The notes under the pieces: generated by a model | What the model was told of the DNA's origin: nothing | Database searches by the model: none | The model's input: only the letters and a program-made list of their open reading frames with translations | Source of the DNA: Diabrotica undecimpunctata | Lineage: Eukaryota > Arthropoda > Insecta > Coleoptera > Chrysomelidae | Direction: 5' to 3' | Length of the DNA: 64,000 nt | Assembly: GCF_040954645.1 (NCBI RefSeq) | Contig: NC_092810.1 | Span: 76,984,160 to 77,048,159 of the forward strand | Translations under genes and position numbers: made by a program | Shown here: in pieces, positions 30,247-42,293 of the stretch | Numbering within the stretch: position 1 is the first letter of the stretch | Layout of the letters: the number at the start of each line of letters is the position of its first letter

Positions 30247-32430
30247 TATACCTACAACGTAGCTGGTCTTATGGCCGTATTATGGAATTTACCTTTCAGT
30301 TTCGTAGGAAGCTTTCTATCATACAAGACATCACTTGCTTTTTCCATTTTATCCATCCTAATTTGACTACTATATCTCCATCTATTTCTCCATTGCTTTG
30401 TAACACTAAATCTAGGCTCCTACCTAAAACGATTTTTTTTTCAATAATTTCACCAAACATTACAACCTGATTTAAAGTGAAGTTGAAGTTGATTTTTAAA
30501 TGCACACTTTAGATACTTTGTTTTTGTCTGCCTTAGTTTTAGACCTTTTTGCTCAAGCACCCATCTCCATTGTCTCAATCATTAATTCAATTCTCTCTTC
30601 TTCTCTCTTACTAACACCACATGTTTTCGATAATATGTCCTTGACATGTTTTCGATAATTTTTCCAACACTAATTAGAAGAGATAAGGGATTAACACTGA
30701 CTCCTGATGCAATACTATTCTCAAATAAAATTTATCAGTCTTACCCTCACCTGTTCTAACATTAGTTTTCCATTACTTGCCTTATGATAAAAATTGCATC
30801 CGTTGTTGATTTGCCTTGCATGAATTTAAACTGATTTCCTAATATTTCTGTTTCTTCCTGTATCCTATCATCAATTATTCTCTCCCAGAGGTTCATGGTG
30901 TGACAGAGTAGTTTTAGGGCTCTATAGTTTGTACATAGTTTAACATCTACTTTGTTTTTGTATATAGGTACATAGTTGTACATAGTTTAACATCTACTTT
31001 GTTTTTGTATATAGGTACTAAAATGCTACTTCTCCATTCATCCGGTATTCGCCCCACTTTCATAATTCTATTAAATAGTCCTGTTAGCCAACTTTTTCCT
31101 GATTTTCCTAATACTGATCATATATATCCAGGGATGTCAGCAGGACCTATGCCTTTTCTTTTTTCATCTTATTAGCTTTAGCTCTTGAATACTTCCGCGG
31201 TCGTCATTTTCGGCACCATTGCTATTACTGTTTCTTTTGGCTCTATAGATGCTTTCTTAGTCTTAATTGGCCGTCAAAGAACTCCTTCCAGCGATTTTTT
31301 ACATCCTTTCCTTGCATAAATAGTTTATTGTATTTATCTCGTATACATTTAATCTGATTAAAATCTTTGGTTTTCTTTGCTCCACTTTTAGCAATTTTGT
31401 ATATGTTTTTTCTTAATATTCAGTTCATTGTATAGCTTTTCATACGCTAGTACCTTAGATTGTGCTACCGTTACTTTTGCTTCCTCATTATTTATTTGAT
31501 ACTTTTGATAATCTTAGTCTGATATATTTTCTTGCCCCTCCTTATATAACCTTCTCTTTTCTTTTATATTGTCTTAAACATCGTCTGACTACCTATATTT
31601 ACCAATTTTTAAGTCAATTTCCTGAGAATTTTCCAAGTATTTTAGTTGCACCCCCTTTAATAATTTTTGACACATTTCTCCAAATTTCATTATGACCTTT
31701 TTTCATGTTCCAATACCTTCTTTCTTCTATTTCTGTTCTAAATTAAACTTCTTTGTCGCTTGTTAACGTCAATTAATTCGTTTTGTGACTCACCTCGATA
31801 TTTTGGTTTTATTTCATGTTTTACTTATATCTAGTACCAGCACTTTATGCTGTTGGCTTACAGTTTCACTAATGATTACTTTAGAGTCTTTACATAAGGG
31901 ATTGGCTTACGATCCATATTTGGAATTGATTTTGTCTGCTTTTGAATTTGATAAGTTGGCTTTCTCTCTTCTAAAAGCATGTACTAACAGTGGCCATACC
32001 TAGTACTACTGCTGATTCCAACATATTATTTGCTGCGCTATTTCTAGTTCCAATGCCGTATCCTCCATCTATATGTTCATTTCATCTGTTTAGTTAGCCT
32101 ATATTAGCATTGAAGTTACCTTCTATTATAAGCTTTTTCTTAGTTGGAATATTTCTAAGTCTACCACCTAACTGATCATAGAAAGCTTTTCTTTTATCGT
32201 CACCTAGTCCCACATATGGTACATAATACATACTATATTCAACTTTTCTCTGTAAGTACAAATTTCACGGATATTATTCTGTTAGTCGTTTTTATCACGT
32301 TTACAACTTTCTCTTTTATATCTTTTTTAGCAAATACTCTTATACCTACGCAATTTGGATTCTTCTTCTTTTTGTGCAGCAACTAACGCCATTGTTTTAC
32401 TTGCTAAACTACAAAGATTATAAATTCTTG
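30247..32430 (-). pseudogene. Family-D LINE (RTE-like), 5' and central parts
   Basis: From right to left on the minus strand: degraded endonuclease at 32,000-32,350 (VGIRVFAKK, YAPQVG- and EGNFNAN-like pieces), a linker, then RT: IPIYKNKVDVKLCTNYRALKLL (30,762-30,983), EILGNQFKFMQGKSTTDAIF, and toward 30,300 a thumb block (DGW.KWRQ..VLYDRKLPTKLKGKF). The C-terminus is across the gypsy element at 26,395-26,790. Many stops. The 5' end is near 32,430, so the element was close to full length before decay. Confidence 0.75.
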
Positions 32431-32789
32431 TTCTTAGTATTTCTTTCTTAATGGAATGAGTTTTTGCTCACCCCATAGCCGAGTACCGATCATCAATAGG
32501 ATGTGTTGTTAGTAAAGGACCGAATCTGCTAGGGGCAAGGGATTTGGATAGGCCCACACCATCCTGAGGACAATTTGGTTTTGTTGGTCATTGATTTACC
32601 CACAGACCAAATGCATATATGAAGGTATTGAATAACCTGACAATTGATCGATGCTTGAATGCACTTTTTATCAGTATTATGTCGAGTAGGATTCAGTCGT
32701 GTCAGAATTTTATGAATGAACCGAATTTTACCGATTCTCGTAAATAATAAATTATAAAAACTGTCACAAAAGTAATAATTTAATTATTT
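32431..32789. other. Spacer, possibly LINE 5' end and flank
   Basis: No gene seen. Bases 32,460-32,600 are less AT-rich (CCCATAGCCGAGTACCG) and may be the 5'UTR of the family-D LINE. Confidence 0.35.
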
Positions 32790-33336
32790 TGCTTTTTTCA
32801 AAATTTTGAGAACTATTTAAAAACATTAATTAACGAGTCCATTAAGCTGTTATATTCTGATGTGATGAACAAATGTGCGTTTCAACATCTAAGTGAAGGA
32901 ACCTTTTGTAGTGTGCTTCTATTCAATAGAAAAAGAGTTGGAGAATTACAGAGGGTTACTGTTGAAGATTTCGAAAATAATTTTGACAATACTTCCTCTT
33001 CGGAATTTCAAAAGTTCATAACAGATACGGAGAAAATTTTGTTGAGCGGATTAAAAAGAATTGTTCTCAGAGGAAAACGAGGACGGCCCGTTCCAATTTT
33101 ATTTCCTAAAAGGATATTTAAATACCATACAAATTCTTATATCCGTAAGAAGTAAGCCTATAAAAATAATGCTTTTTTGTTTGCAACTTCTAAGTCAGAA
33201 AATTTCATAATTGGTTACCAAGTGGTAAAGAAGCATGTAACAAAGGCATTAGGAGATGCAACAACATCGTTACTATTAACATCTACAAAAGTAAGAAAAC
33301 ACTTGGCAACTGTTGCTAAAATATTGATAAAATAGC
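32790..33336 (+). pseudogene. Tyrosine-recombinase-like (Crypton-type) protein, partial, one nonsense codon
   Basis: The frame runs from about 32,790 through LLFNRKRVGELQRVTVEDFE and VLRGKRGRPVPILF, meets a single TAA at 33,153, and continues in the same frame with NNAFLFATSKSENF, KKHVTKAL and LLLTSTKVRKHLATVAKIL before ending at 33,336. This pattern (FNRxR.GE..R, RGKRGRPVP.L, LRKHLAT) is that of arthropod and cnidarian transposon proteins with a tyrosine-recombinase-like domain. The usual C-terminal FMGH..HR..Y block with the last catalytic His/Tyr is missing. No intact neighbours or TIRs were found. Confidence 0.55.
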
Positions 33337-33585
33337 TTTAAAATTAAATGTTTAGTAAAAATCTCTACGCAACTTTAATGCATTAAATATTTTGTTAATT
33401 AAAAATCGACATACTTATATCTATTAAAATTAGACAGTAAAAAATTATGTTATTAAAGATTGATTAATAAATTATTGTAGTTTAAATTCAACTACGCTAT
33501 GAAACAAATATTGTATGTCATAAACTGCAGAATCGAAAAATTACAAAGATCTCCCTGTTGTTCAGAGTTTTCTTTAATTTTAAAG
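33337..33585. repeat. AT-rich repeat also present at 63.8 kb
   Basis: Bases about 33,400-33,545 (TTAGACAGTAAAAAATTA, ATGAAACAAATATTGTATG, TCATAAACTGCAG) match 63,800-63,940 in the same orientation. Non-coding. Confidence 0.6.
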
Positions 33586-34187
33586 GGTAACAAACATTAT
33601 AATCCTACCGAAGGGGCTTCTACTTTGATAAACTGTTACTCGATTACTCTATTCGATGTATTTACATTTATGGACTAAATGTTTCAATGTATTTTAACAA
33701 AAAATACTAATTAATAAAAATGGAAACTTCCCTTTTCCAAGTTTATAATAGACACTTTTTTATGTTTGAAAATATATTAAGCAAGTAATATTAATTACCG
33801 CCTTGTTTATTAAAACTAAAAAGTAAAATAAATTTATACGTCGGTTAACAATTTATATTTAACTACATTAGCCAAATAGTCCTGAAATTCCTTCATGACT
33901 AAATTGATGGATATTTAAATACTTTTCAAGTTCCAAAATGTGCCTGCTGTAAAATTTGAAACTCTACTACTAATACAATTATTGGCAACACCGCAGGAGT
34001 TTAAATGTGAACGCAAAATGGTTAATACGGATCCCAAAAATGGTTTATCCTGTTGAGGAGTCCACTTAGTCCTACGTGTTGGTCGGAGTCTACATAAAGC
34101 GCTACCCAGATAATAATATACACGGTGTATATTCTACTATACGGAGTTCGTATAATACCTTTTAATACGGAGCCTACATTAACCGCT

Positions 34188-34282
<95 letters not shown>

Positions 34283-34826
34283 TAGCGGTTAATGTAAGCT
34301 CCGTTCTAAAACGGTATTATACTAACTCCAGTAGAATATACACCATGTATTTTATTATCTGAGTAGCGCTTTATGTAGACTCCGACCAACACGTAGGATT
34401 AAGTGCACTCCACAAAAGGATAAACCATTTTTGGGATCCGTATTTACGATATTGCATATACTTCTAAACTCCTGCGATGTTGCCAATAATTGTATTAGTA
34501 GTAGATTTTCAAATTTTACAGCAGGTACATTCTGGAACTTGAAATTTATTTCAATATCCATCAATTTAATCATGGAGAAATTTGAGGACTATTTGACTAA
34601 TTTATGTAGTTAAATATAAATTGTTAACCAACATATACCTTTATTTTACTTTTTAGTTTTAATAAGCAAGGCGGTAATTTATATTACTTGCTTTATATAT
34701 TTCCAAACATAAGAAAGTGTGTATTATAAACATTTAGTACATAAATGTACGTATATCAAATAGAGTAATCGTGTAACAGTTTCTGAAAAACCCTTACCCT
34801 TCGGTAAGATTATAAAGTTTGTTACC
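33586..34826. repeat. Foldback palindrome with a (TA)n loop
   Basis: Left arm 33,586-34,189 and right arm 34,279-34,826 are inverted copies, roughly 80-85% identical by eye with indels. They start GGTAACAAAC and end GTTTGTTACC. The centre is about 89 bp of pure TA repeat flanked by CCGCTAGA / TCTAGCGG. No coding capacity. This is the form of a foldback-type DNA element or a large inverted MITE. Confidence 0.85.
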
Positions 34827-35340
34827 ACAAAAAATCTACTAGCATGCACAGAGATGAGAGAGACCTACACAGAAGAAGATCTATTTTTAGCGAATGACAG
34901 GGCCATCTATGTAGCCAACCATTGGAAATACAAAATTTAAAGCTGTTGGTGTTCCGGACACGGAAAGTAAAGTAAGTATAAAAAGAGGTAAAAGTAAAAT
35001 GAAAAGAAAAATAAAACAAAAAAAATACATATATAATATGTAGACCTGAAAGTGCGCCGGAGGGTTTGAAATAAGAATTTACCTAAGGAATGAAATGAGA
35101 ATTTACCTAATATAAAACAGATCTGAAAGAGAACAAAAAACAGATCAAAGAATTAATACAGATTAAGTACATCCTTAAGTAACATATCTCAAATCCGCCT
35201 GCAGTTTTGTTGGGTAGATCGAGTAGCTCGACAGAACTGTTGCCGGTCCCAAGCCCAAATAAAGGAGGAGGGGGTCTACAGCCCGTTTAGCACTCTACTG
35301 ATAGACTTTAAAACCATACAGCTCATATAAACAGAATTAT
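34827..35340. other. Spacer, probably 5' region of the family-A LINE
   Basis: Contains a less AT-rich run at 35,200-35,290 (GGTCCCAAGCCC, GGAGGAGGGGG) that probably belongs to the LINE 5'UTR. No open frame of note. Confidence 0.4.
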
Positions 35341-35695
35341 GCCTCGGGACAGGAATGATTTCATTACGACGACTAACGGGAGAAAGAGGACAACGAATTT
35401 GTGGTAAACGAGAAATACACTTCGCATCGGTGCTTTGAACGTAAAGTCTCTACAAGAGAGCAGAAAATTACAAACGAGCTTGTAGAAAAAAAATATAGAC
35501 ATGTGTGCGCTAAAAGATACAAAGAAAAACGGAAAAGTGTCAAATTATTATAGATGACCATCTCATGATTTACAGTGGTGTTGCCAAAGAAACCAGAGCC
35601 AAAGAAGGAGTCGCTCTATTAGTACACAAAAATTTTTTACACCAAGTATAAAAATAGTAAGTGTAAAAATTAAACTGGATGTCAAACCTCTGAAT

Positions 35696-36043
35696 GTGAT
35701 AGCAATTCATGCACCAGAGAACAACAAAGATACCACCACAAGGGAAAACTTCTACGAACACCTTCAGACTGTAATAAACGAGAACCCAAATGATAAATAT
35801 ATAATCATTATGGGTGATTTTAATGGCCGTGTTGGCAATGATTTAGTTCCAGGGATAAAACAGCGATATAACGAAAATATCAGAAATGAAAACGGAAACC
35901 TTCTAACGGACCTCTGCAGCAAAAACCAGATACGTAATAATAATACATTTTTCCCTCACAAAGAACAATACAAATACATTTTTGAAAACAGTAGAGGACA
36001 AAGATCTATTATAGACTATATTCTGTTGAATAGAGAGCACTAA
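35696..36043 (+). pseudogene. Family-A LINE endonuclease segment
   Basis: 115 open codons with HAPENN, IIMGDFNGRVGN and IIDYILLNREH; a TAA follows where the SDHKLV block should be (IESDHKLVLC is readable at 36,060 in another frame). Upstream stops remove the catalytic Glu block from this frame. Confidence 0.8.
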
Positions 36044-36680
36044 CATCAGCAGAAATAGAAAGCGATCACAAATTGGTATTGTGCCGAATGAAAACACGTA
36101 TATGTGATAACAAAACACCGAAATACACCACAAAGATAAAAGTCGAAAGCTTACAGGATGACTCAACAAGATACCTATTCCAGAAAAGAAGAACCGAAAA
36201 AAACAGAAAAACATATATCACAGAAAGTGATGGAGTCGAAGAAAGCTGGGCAAAAGTTAAGTCTAATATCTTAGCCTCGGCCAAGAAAGTTCTTGGTAAA
36301 AGAAATATAAATAAAGTGAAGGAAAAATGTAAAGAAAACAAAAAAGCTTACCTGAAATACATGTCAACCAAAACACAAGAGGCATAACATAATTACAAGA
36401 CAATTAGAAACGAAACACATGCACTTATAAGAAAAATAAAAAATGGTCACCGGGAACGTTTTTCGAAAGAAATGGAACATCATTTTTCTCGTCTGCAAAA
36501 GGAAATATAGCGCTTCATCGGACGTCAAAGAACGGAGGTAAAGTAACTAATAGAACTAAAATACATAGAAAATGATACGTGGATTGACTACCTAAAGAAG
36601 CTATATACAGGAGAAAAACAAACGACGCTAGAACCGGAAACATCAGAAATTACAACATACATATAAAGAACTTAATATAA

Positions 36681-37549
36681 ATGTACAGGAAGTTCGGAAA
36701 ATACTTGAAAACCTGTGGAACAGAAAAGCAGCAGGTAAAGAGGGATACCAAACGAATACTGAAATATTGTGGAGCAGCAATGACAGAAAAATTAACAACA
36801 TTAATTAATAAAATTATAAAACACAATAAAATGCCGGAAGAATGGAGAAGGAGCGAACTAACTCTACTATTTAAAAAAGGAGATAAAAACAGACAAAAAG
36901 CTACAGAGGTATAAACTTGTTAAATACTACGCTAAAACTTACAACTAAAATTTTACAAGTGCTAATTAATCACAATATAAGTTTAGCAGATGAACAACCG
37001 GGTTTTTTTAGTGGTAGATCATGTACAGATGCAAAATTCGTGATAAAGCAAATTACTGAGAAATCACTGAAGTATAATAGACCAGCATTCCTGTGTCTGA
37101 TTGACCTAAAGAAAGCGTTTTACAGAGTAAGACTGGAAGATGTAATCCATCTTCTGTATAATAGAGAAGCTCCCCTAAATATTATAAAAACTATCGAAAA
37201 CATCGACCAAAACAACAAAATTGAAGTCAGAATATAGGGACAACTTACAGAATCTATAGAAATAGGCAGCAGAATAAGACAAGGGGATTCGTTGAGATTG
37301 AGCCCCATGATCTTCCATTTGATCATGGATCAAATCATCAAAAGCGTTAACAAACGAAGAGGATACAGAATGGGAAACAAAGAAATTAAAATACTCCGTC
37401 ACGCAGATGACGCAATATTAATAGCCCAAGATGAAGATAGTTTGCAAATACTGGTCCACAAATTTAACATGAGAGCAAAAGAATTTAATATGACAATCTC
37501 ATCTCAGAAAACTAAAACAAGAGTAGTCAGCAAAGGACCACAGATGTAA
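36681..37549 (+). pseudogene. Family-A LINE reverse transcriptase segments
   Basis: Three consecutive frames (36,681-36,914; 36,917-37,237; 37,292-37,549) cover RT blocks 0 to D. The motif A aspartate following KKAF is replaced by Tyr in this copy, and a TAG separates motif A from motif B (GDSLRLSPMIFHLIMDQII). Motif C reads HADDA. Confidence 0.8.
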
Positions 37550-37850
37550 AATAGAAATTGATGGCATTAGCAGAAACAAGACCCGACACAGCCACAACGC
37601 AAAGAATAATGGACGCGGCAGAGATGAGAGTACTGAGAAGAATTACAGGAAATACTCTGAGAAATCGAAAAGAAAATGTAAGGTATAGTGTATAAATGAA
37701 TGGATACAAAATAGAAAAAGAGAATGGAATAACCACATAGGTAATGAAAATAAAATACCTGACATTATGAATTTATTATGACAATTTCATCTAAGAAAAC
37801 TAAAACAATAGTAGTCAGCAAAGAACCAACTAGATGTAAAATAGAAATTG
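37500..37850 (+). repeat. Internal partial duplication in the family-A LINE
   Basis: The ATGACAATCTCATCTCAGAA region (about 37,490-37,590) recurs at about 37,770-37,860, separated by a piece of the downstream AETRPDTATTQRIM region that itself recurs at 38,060-38,110. The copy is a patchwork of two overlapping versions, as from template switching or recombination. Confidence 0.75.
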
Positions 37851-38341
37851 ATGGCATCAGTATTGAACAAATAATGGAAATAAAATACCTGGGAATTACA
37901 CTGTCTAGCTACGGAGACCTGGACAAAGAAGTGAGAGATCAAGTACTAAAAGCAAATAGACTGGCAGGATGCCTTAATAACACTATATGGCTAAACAGAC
38001 ACATTAACACTGAGATGATATCAATTTATAAAGCCAGTGTAAGACATATAATGACATATGCCTCAAAAACAAGACTCGACACAGCCACAACGCAAAGAAT
38101 AATGGAAAAGGCAGATATGAGAGTACTGAGAACAATTATAGGAAATACGCTGAGAAATCAAAAGAGAAGTGAAGACATTAGAAGAAAATGTAACGTAAAG
38201 TGTATAAATGAATTGACACAAAATAGAAAAAAAGAATGGAATAATCACACAAGCAGAATGGAGGAGACCCGTGACGTCAAAATTGCAAGAGATAAGTCAC
38301 GAATCGGCAGAATAAGTATCGGACGATCGCGCAAAAGATGA
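37778..38341 (+). pseudogene. Family-A LINE thumb and C-terminal tail
   Basis: Open for 187 codons: IEIDGISIEQIMEIKYLG, LSSYGDLDKEVRDQV, YKASVRHIMTYASKTR, KADMRVLRTIIGNTL, and EWNNHTSRMEETRDVKIARD. It stops at RSRKR where related copies continue RW. Confidence 0.8.
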
Positions 38342-38345
38342 AGTG

Positions 38346-39099
38346 ATAACCTTCCATAGAGGCATTATTCCGCCAATGAACAAGTAAAATTGCTTATAAA
38401 GAGAAATAATAACAAGAAAAAAAGTAACATCTCTCAGATAAATAAGCGGAACAACAGAAACTGAGTATAAACGTGAAATTCCAGAATTAACATTAAATAA
38501 ATTACCGCAAATCGTACGAACTGAAATAAGTGTTATTTTCTGCACATACATATATATAATATAATAAGAACTATATTTAAACCAAGTGACAGAAAAAAAA
38601 TTATATATACATTTACTTCTAAATGATTAAGGTCTATAAAATTATTATTACAGTTAAAGCTTATACAAGCGACAAAATTTTTAAAACAATTAGACCGAAC
38701 ATAATATCATAACTGTAAAACATAATATATACGGAAACAATAAAGAAATAGATATGTTTAGTGGTTATGAAACCGCTTGTCGTCTGCCATGAATTTTATT
38801 ACAGAATCAAGTTACCATTAGACACCAAAATATTTTGTCTCAGTAATGACTTACTACGATAAAAAGAAATAGAATACTTTTATAATACACAACGTTATAA
38901 AGGTAAAACTATAAAAAGATATACATATAATATAATAATGATATATATGATGATTCATAAACGCATGTTAATAACAATTGGTAATAAAGACATAAAGATA
39001 CCCACTAGAAAGTTTATAATTTCAAAACGACAGTAAAATAACGTTCAATTCAAAGGTTCAAATCGCGACATAATATGAAATAATTCAACAGCAAGTAAA
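38346..39099. repeat. LINE tail and interspersed repeat shared with 4.6 and 63.5 kb
   Basis: Bases 38,565-38,710 (CTATATTTAAACCAAGTGAC, TATACAAGCGACAAA) match 63,480-63,660 in the same orientation. The remainder is AT-rich with nothing recognised. Confidence 0.55.
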
Positions 39100-40410
39100 A
39101 GTACTTTTTCTTTACCTATTTCTTTGTCGTCTTCTGAATCTTCATTTCCATTCGTTCCTATCTAAGCACATGTTATCCACAAGGTACTTCTTCATTTTTT
39201 ATTCACTACTCTTTTTGCTATGACTTTCGTCATTTTATTTATTCATATCGTTCTCACTCATAACACATATTGGGTAGTTTATTGTTTCATTAAACTTTTT
39301 TTGTTTATATCCGTATCATATAAGTTTTCTAGTTATTATAGCGTATATAGTGTATGTTAATTCCATTGTATTTCTTATATTTTCAATATTAATTCTTTCC
39401 AATCAAGATTTTCGAGCAGCTCTGAACCATTGGCCCATTTTTGTTGCTTTTGTCACTGTTTCTCCTTTCTTTTAACTACAACTTTTCTCCACGTTGATCG
39501 GTCTTCTACATATCTGCAATCAAATGAATTATTAACTTTTTGAGATATCCGAATATCATTATAAGAGCTTTCTTCATGCAGTATCTGTTCTTAATATATA
39601 CAGATTTGTAGCATTATACTAATAAGGCCTTATTTGTTTTATTCATTCTTCCTAATTTGCATCAATATATTAAAATAGGTCTGAAGTTTGTATTATGCTC
39701 GTTATTCCTTCAGTGACGGTATTATTAACTGTGATTATTGATCCAATAATATTTAAAAGTGTTCCATACTTTCGAAATTGCAGTTGTAGACTTTTTTGTT
39801 TTATCTAGATTTATTTAATTGGTGTCTTCTGTGTATTTGCTTGTATTTGGTTTTCACTTCGTTGATGTTTTAGTTTCTTATGAAGTCGATATCATCAGCA
39901 TTATGTTAGGAGCTGCTTTGTACATTGGACCGTTAACGGATTACATGTTAAATGGACGTTATATCTATTTTGGTAAGCTGTTCGTTAATTTTTTAACTAT
40001 TTGAATCGAGAATTTGTATTTTATTAGATCTCTGGTTTATTTATTTTATATGTCTAATGTTTTGTTTCCTGTATCGTTACTACAAGGATTTTGCTGGATA
40101 CCGACATAGGGAACCTGGTGGTACGTACATGATGTTTTGATTACCAACAGTAGAAAATTTGTCCTGCTGTAAAATCATGATTATTTTACTAGGAAATATA
40201 ATGTTGTTTAATAATAATAAAGTTGTTTCACTTTGCTTTCTCCATCGAGGTCGCAGTGAGACTGCTACCATTATACCTTCTGGTATTTAATATTTTGCCG
40301 ATCAAGCAGCACTTCCTATAGTCATTAACTTGGTACTGATATCTCTACTCCCCGATTTCAGCAAGCAGTCACCAAACTATTAAAACTGCTACATTCATGC
40401 CTCCTATTCA
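39100..40410 (-). repeat. Composite repeat C/R, inverted relative to 58.7-60.1 kb
   Basis: Minus strand. 39,680-40,020 is repeat C, whose translation shows a NADDIDFIRN RT motif-C-like block and shared TIRYTITVNN-like tails. 40,080-40,250 and 40,290-40,410 match 58,870-59,000 and the right end of repeat R. 39,100-39,420 matches 59,870-60,110 (a LINE C-terminal region with NMCLIRNELRYIIRRR). Non-functional. Confidence 0.6.
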
Positions 40411-40413
40411 GTG

Positions 40414-41500
40414 GCGGCTCGTGGCTTGAGAGACAAGGTCGGCAAGGTATTTTTTGTCTCCTCAGATAGGTATACCGTCTAATTAAGACTTAAGTAAATT
40501 ATCATAGGAGATTTTTTGTTTTCTTGTTTTTTGTTTTTTTTTCCTATAAATTTAGAACCTAAACATGTTTATAAATTAACTCAAGTCTACGTTGTTTGGA
40601 AGTAGCAAAATGGGTTATAACGTCATCGTAAAATTTATTAGAGTTTTGGAGAGATTTTAAAATGTTTTTCTATTGACATTTGAGACAAGCTTGACATTCT
40701 CTCTTGTTTCATGGTATTTCGACAATAAGTTTTGATTCTTTTGAGGCAAGAGAAATCTCGTTCATTTGAGGCAGACGTTGGTGGTAATGAGAGAATTAAT
40801 GACAATAATTTATTAATTTCGGTAACAGTTTGTTGTAATGAATTGTAGTATATAAAATTATATATATCTTGTAACTTATCCCATCTTCCGAAAATATTTG
40901 GATCAGCATATAAAACTTTTAATTCATTTTCTAATTTTATTTTATTAAAGAATGATGGATAATTTTTAATTAACCTGTCCAATAAATATCTTGGAAATTC
41001 TTAGGCGTAACTTTTAAATTTTGAATCGTCAAAGAGGTCAAAAATTTGCAAATCTTCAAAATTCGAAAAACGAGTATCTATTTGCATAATAATAGTATCC
41101 AAAATTTCAAAATATACTCGTTTTTCGATATCTGTTTCTGTGTCATGCCTTTGGCTTTTTTTTGGGGGTTCGGAAATATCAAGCGAGTCCAAAACTTCAC
41201 TGCGTATATACTGGAAATTACTGTCATTACGAAAATCTCTGAGATTTTGCACCACTCTTGTTATTCTATTTTTGGAATGAATAATATCAGTTAACTGATT
41301 TTGAACAACATTGAATATCAAATCGGTTTGGGTAAACACTTTCTTAAAAATATTAAAAGTATGTTAAAAGAATAATCATTTAATAAAGTTTTCAAACCGA
41401 TTGCTTCACGGATCGAGATATCATCACTTTGAAAATCGTCGCATTCAATAATAAAATCAAAAACTTCCAAAAGCTCCAAAAATTTAACTTTTAATACACA
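40414..41500 (-). mobile_element. Truncated hAT transposon
   Basis: The left end CAGTGGCGGCTCGTGGC (40,412-40,428) looks like a hAT inverted repeat. The minus strand encodes hAT transposase pieces. No matching right end was found; the element is cut near 41,500 where a family-A LINE begins. Confidence 0.7.
40638..41339 (-). pseudogene. hAT transposase C-terminal region
   Basis: Two frames separated at about 40,990-41,003. The upstream one (41,001-41,339) contains IEKRVYFEILDTIIMQIDTRFSN. The downstream one (40,638-40,982) contains LSLPPTSASNERDFSCLKRIKTYCR, the dimerisation helix with the conserved E-R-F-S-like core (here ERDFS). The DDE residues are not present. Confidence 0.8.
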
Positions 41501-42211
41501 GAAGAAATAATTATATGCAGAAGAAACACAAATTAAAAAACGTTATCCACTTATTGTACGCAAGAGAGATACCTCTAGGAAAAATCAAAACGACCGAAAA
41601 TATATACCAAAATAACACAATAAGAGTAAAAGTAGAAGAAGAACCAACCGACCCTAATAAAGCTGATAATGGGATAAGACAGGGATATTTCCTGAGTCCT
41701 CTATTGTTCAACCTGATTATGGATGAAATAATAAAAAAGTAAGAACTAAAAAAAGATACCAAATGTAAGAAAAACAAATTAAAATAATCTGCTGTGCAAA
41801 CGACGCAATACTACTCTTTCAAAATGAAGATGATTTACAACGTATGCTGCACCAATTTCATATAACTGCCAGAAAATTTAACATGTTAATTTCCCTAAAA
41901 GAGACAAAATTCATGGTTACAACAGCAAATTTACTAAGATGTTAATTGGAGCTGAAAGGTCAGATAATAGAACAAGTGATGGAGTTTAAATATCTAGCCA
42001 TCACATTATTTAGCTACGGAAAGCTCGAAACTGAAGTGGAAGATCCAGTGAATAGAGCAAACAGAGCCGCAGGCTGCCTAAATGAAACAATATGAAGCAA
42101 TAAAACTATCGGGAAAGAAACGAAAGGCAGAATTTACAAAACAGTCATCAGACCAATGACATACGCGGCAGAAACAAGACCTGACACAGAGAGGACAAAA
42201 AGGATATTAGA

Positions 42212-42216
<5 letters not shown>

Positions 42217-42293
<77 letters not shown>

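Larger units (their letters stand above)
35341..38345 (+). mobile_element. Family-A LINE (RTE-like), near full length but decayed
   Basis: Endonuclease: LRIGALNVKSLQE (about 35,425), KPLNVIAIHAPENN, YIIIMGDFNGRVGND, RSIIDYILL (35,696-36,043). RT: MPEEWRRSELTLLFKKGDKN (36,820 region), DEQPGFFSGRSCTDA, LCLIDLKKAFYRV (motif A; F-Y-R instead of F-D-R), LRHADDAILIA (motif C). C-terminal tail ends RISIGRSRKR at 38,341. Stops at several points plus an internal duplication at 37,500-37,850. Its 3' tail is A-rich with AATAATAACAAG. Confidence 0.85.
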
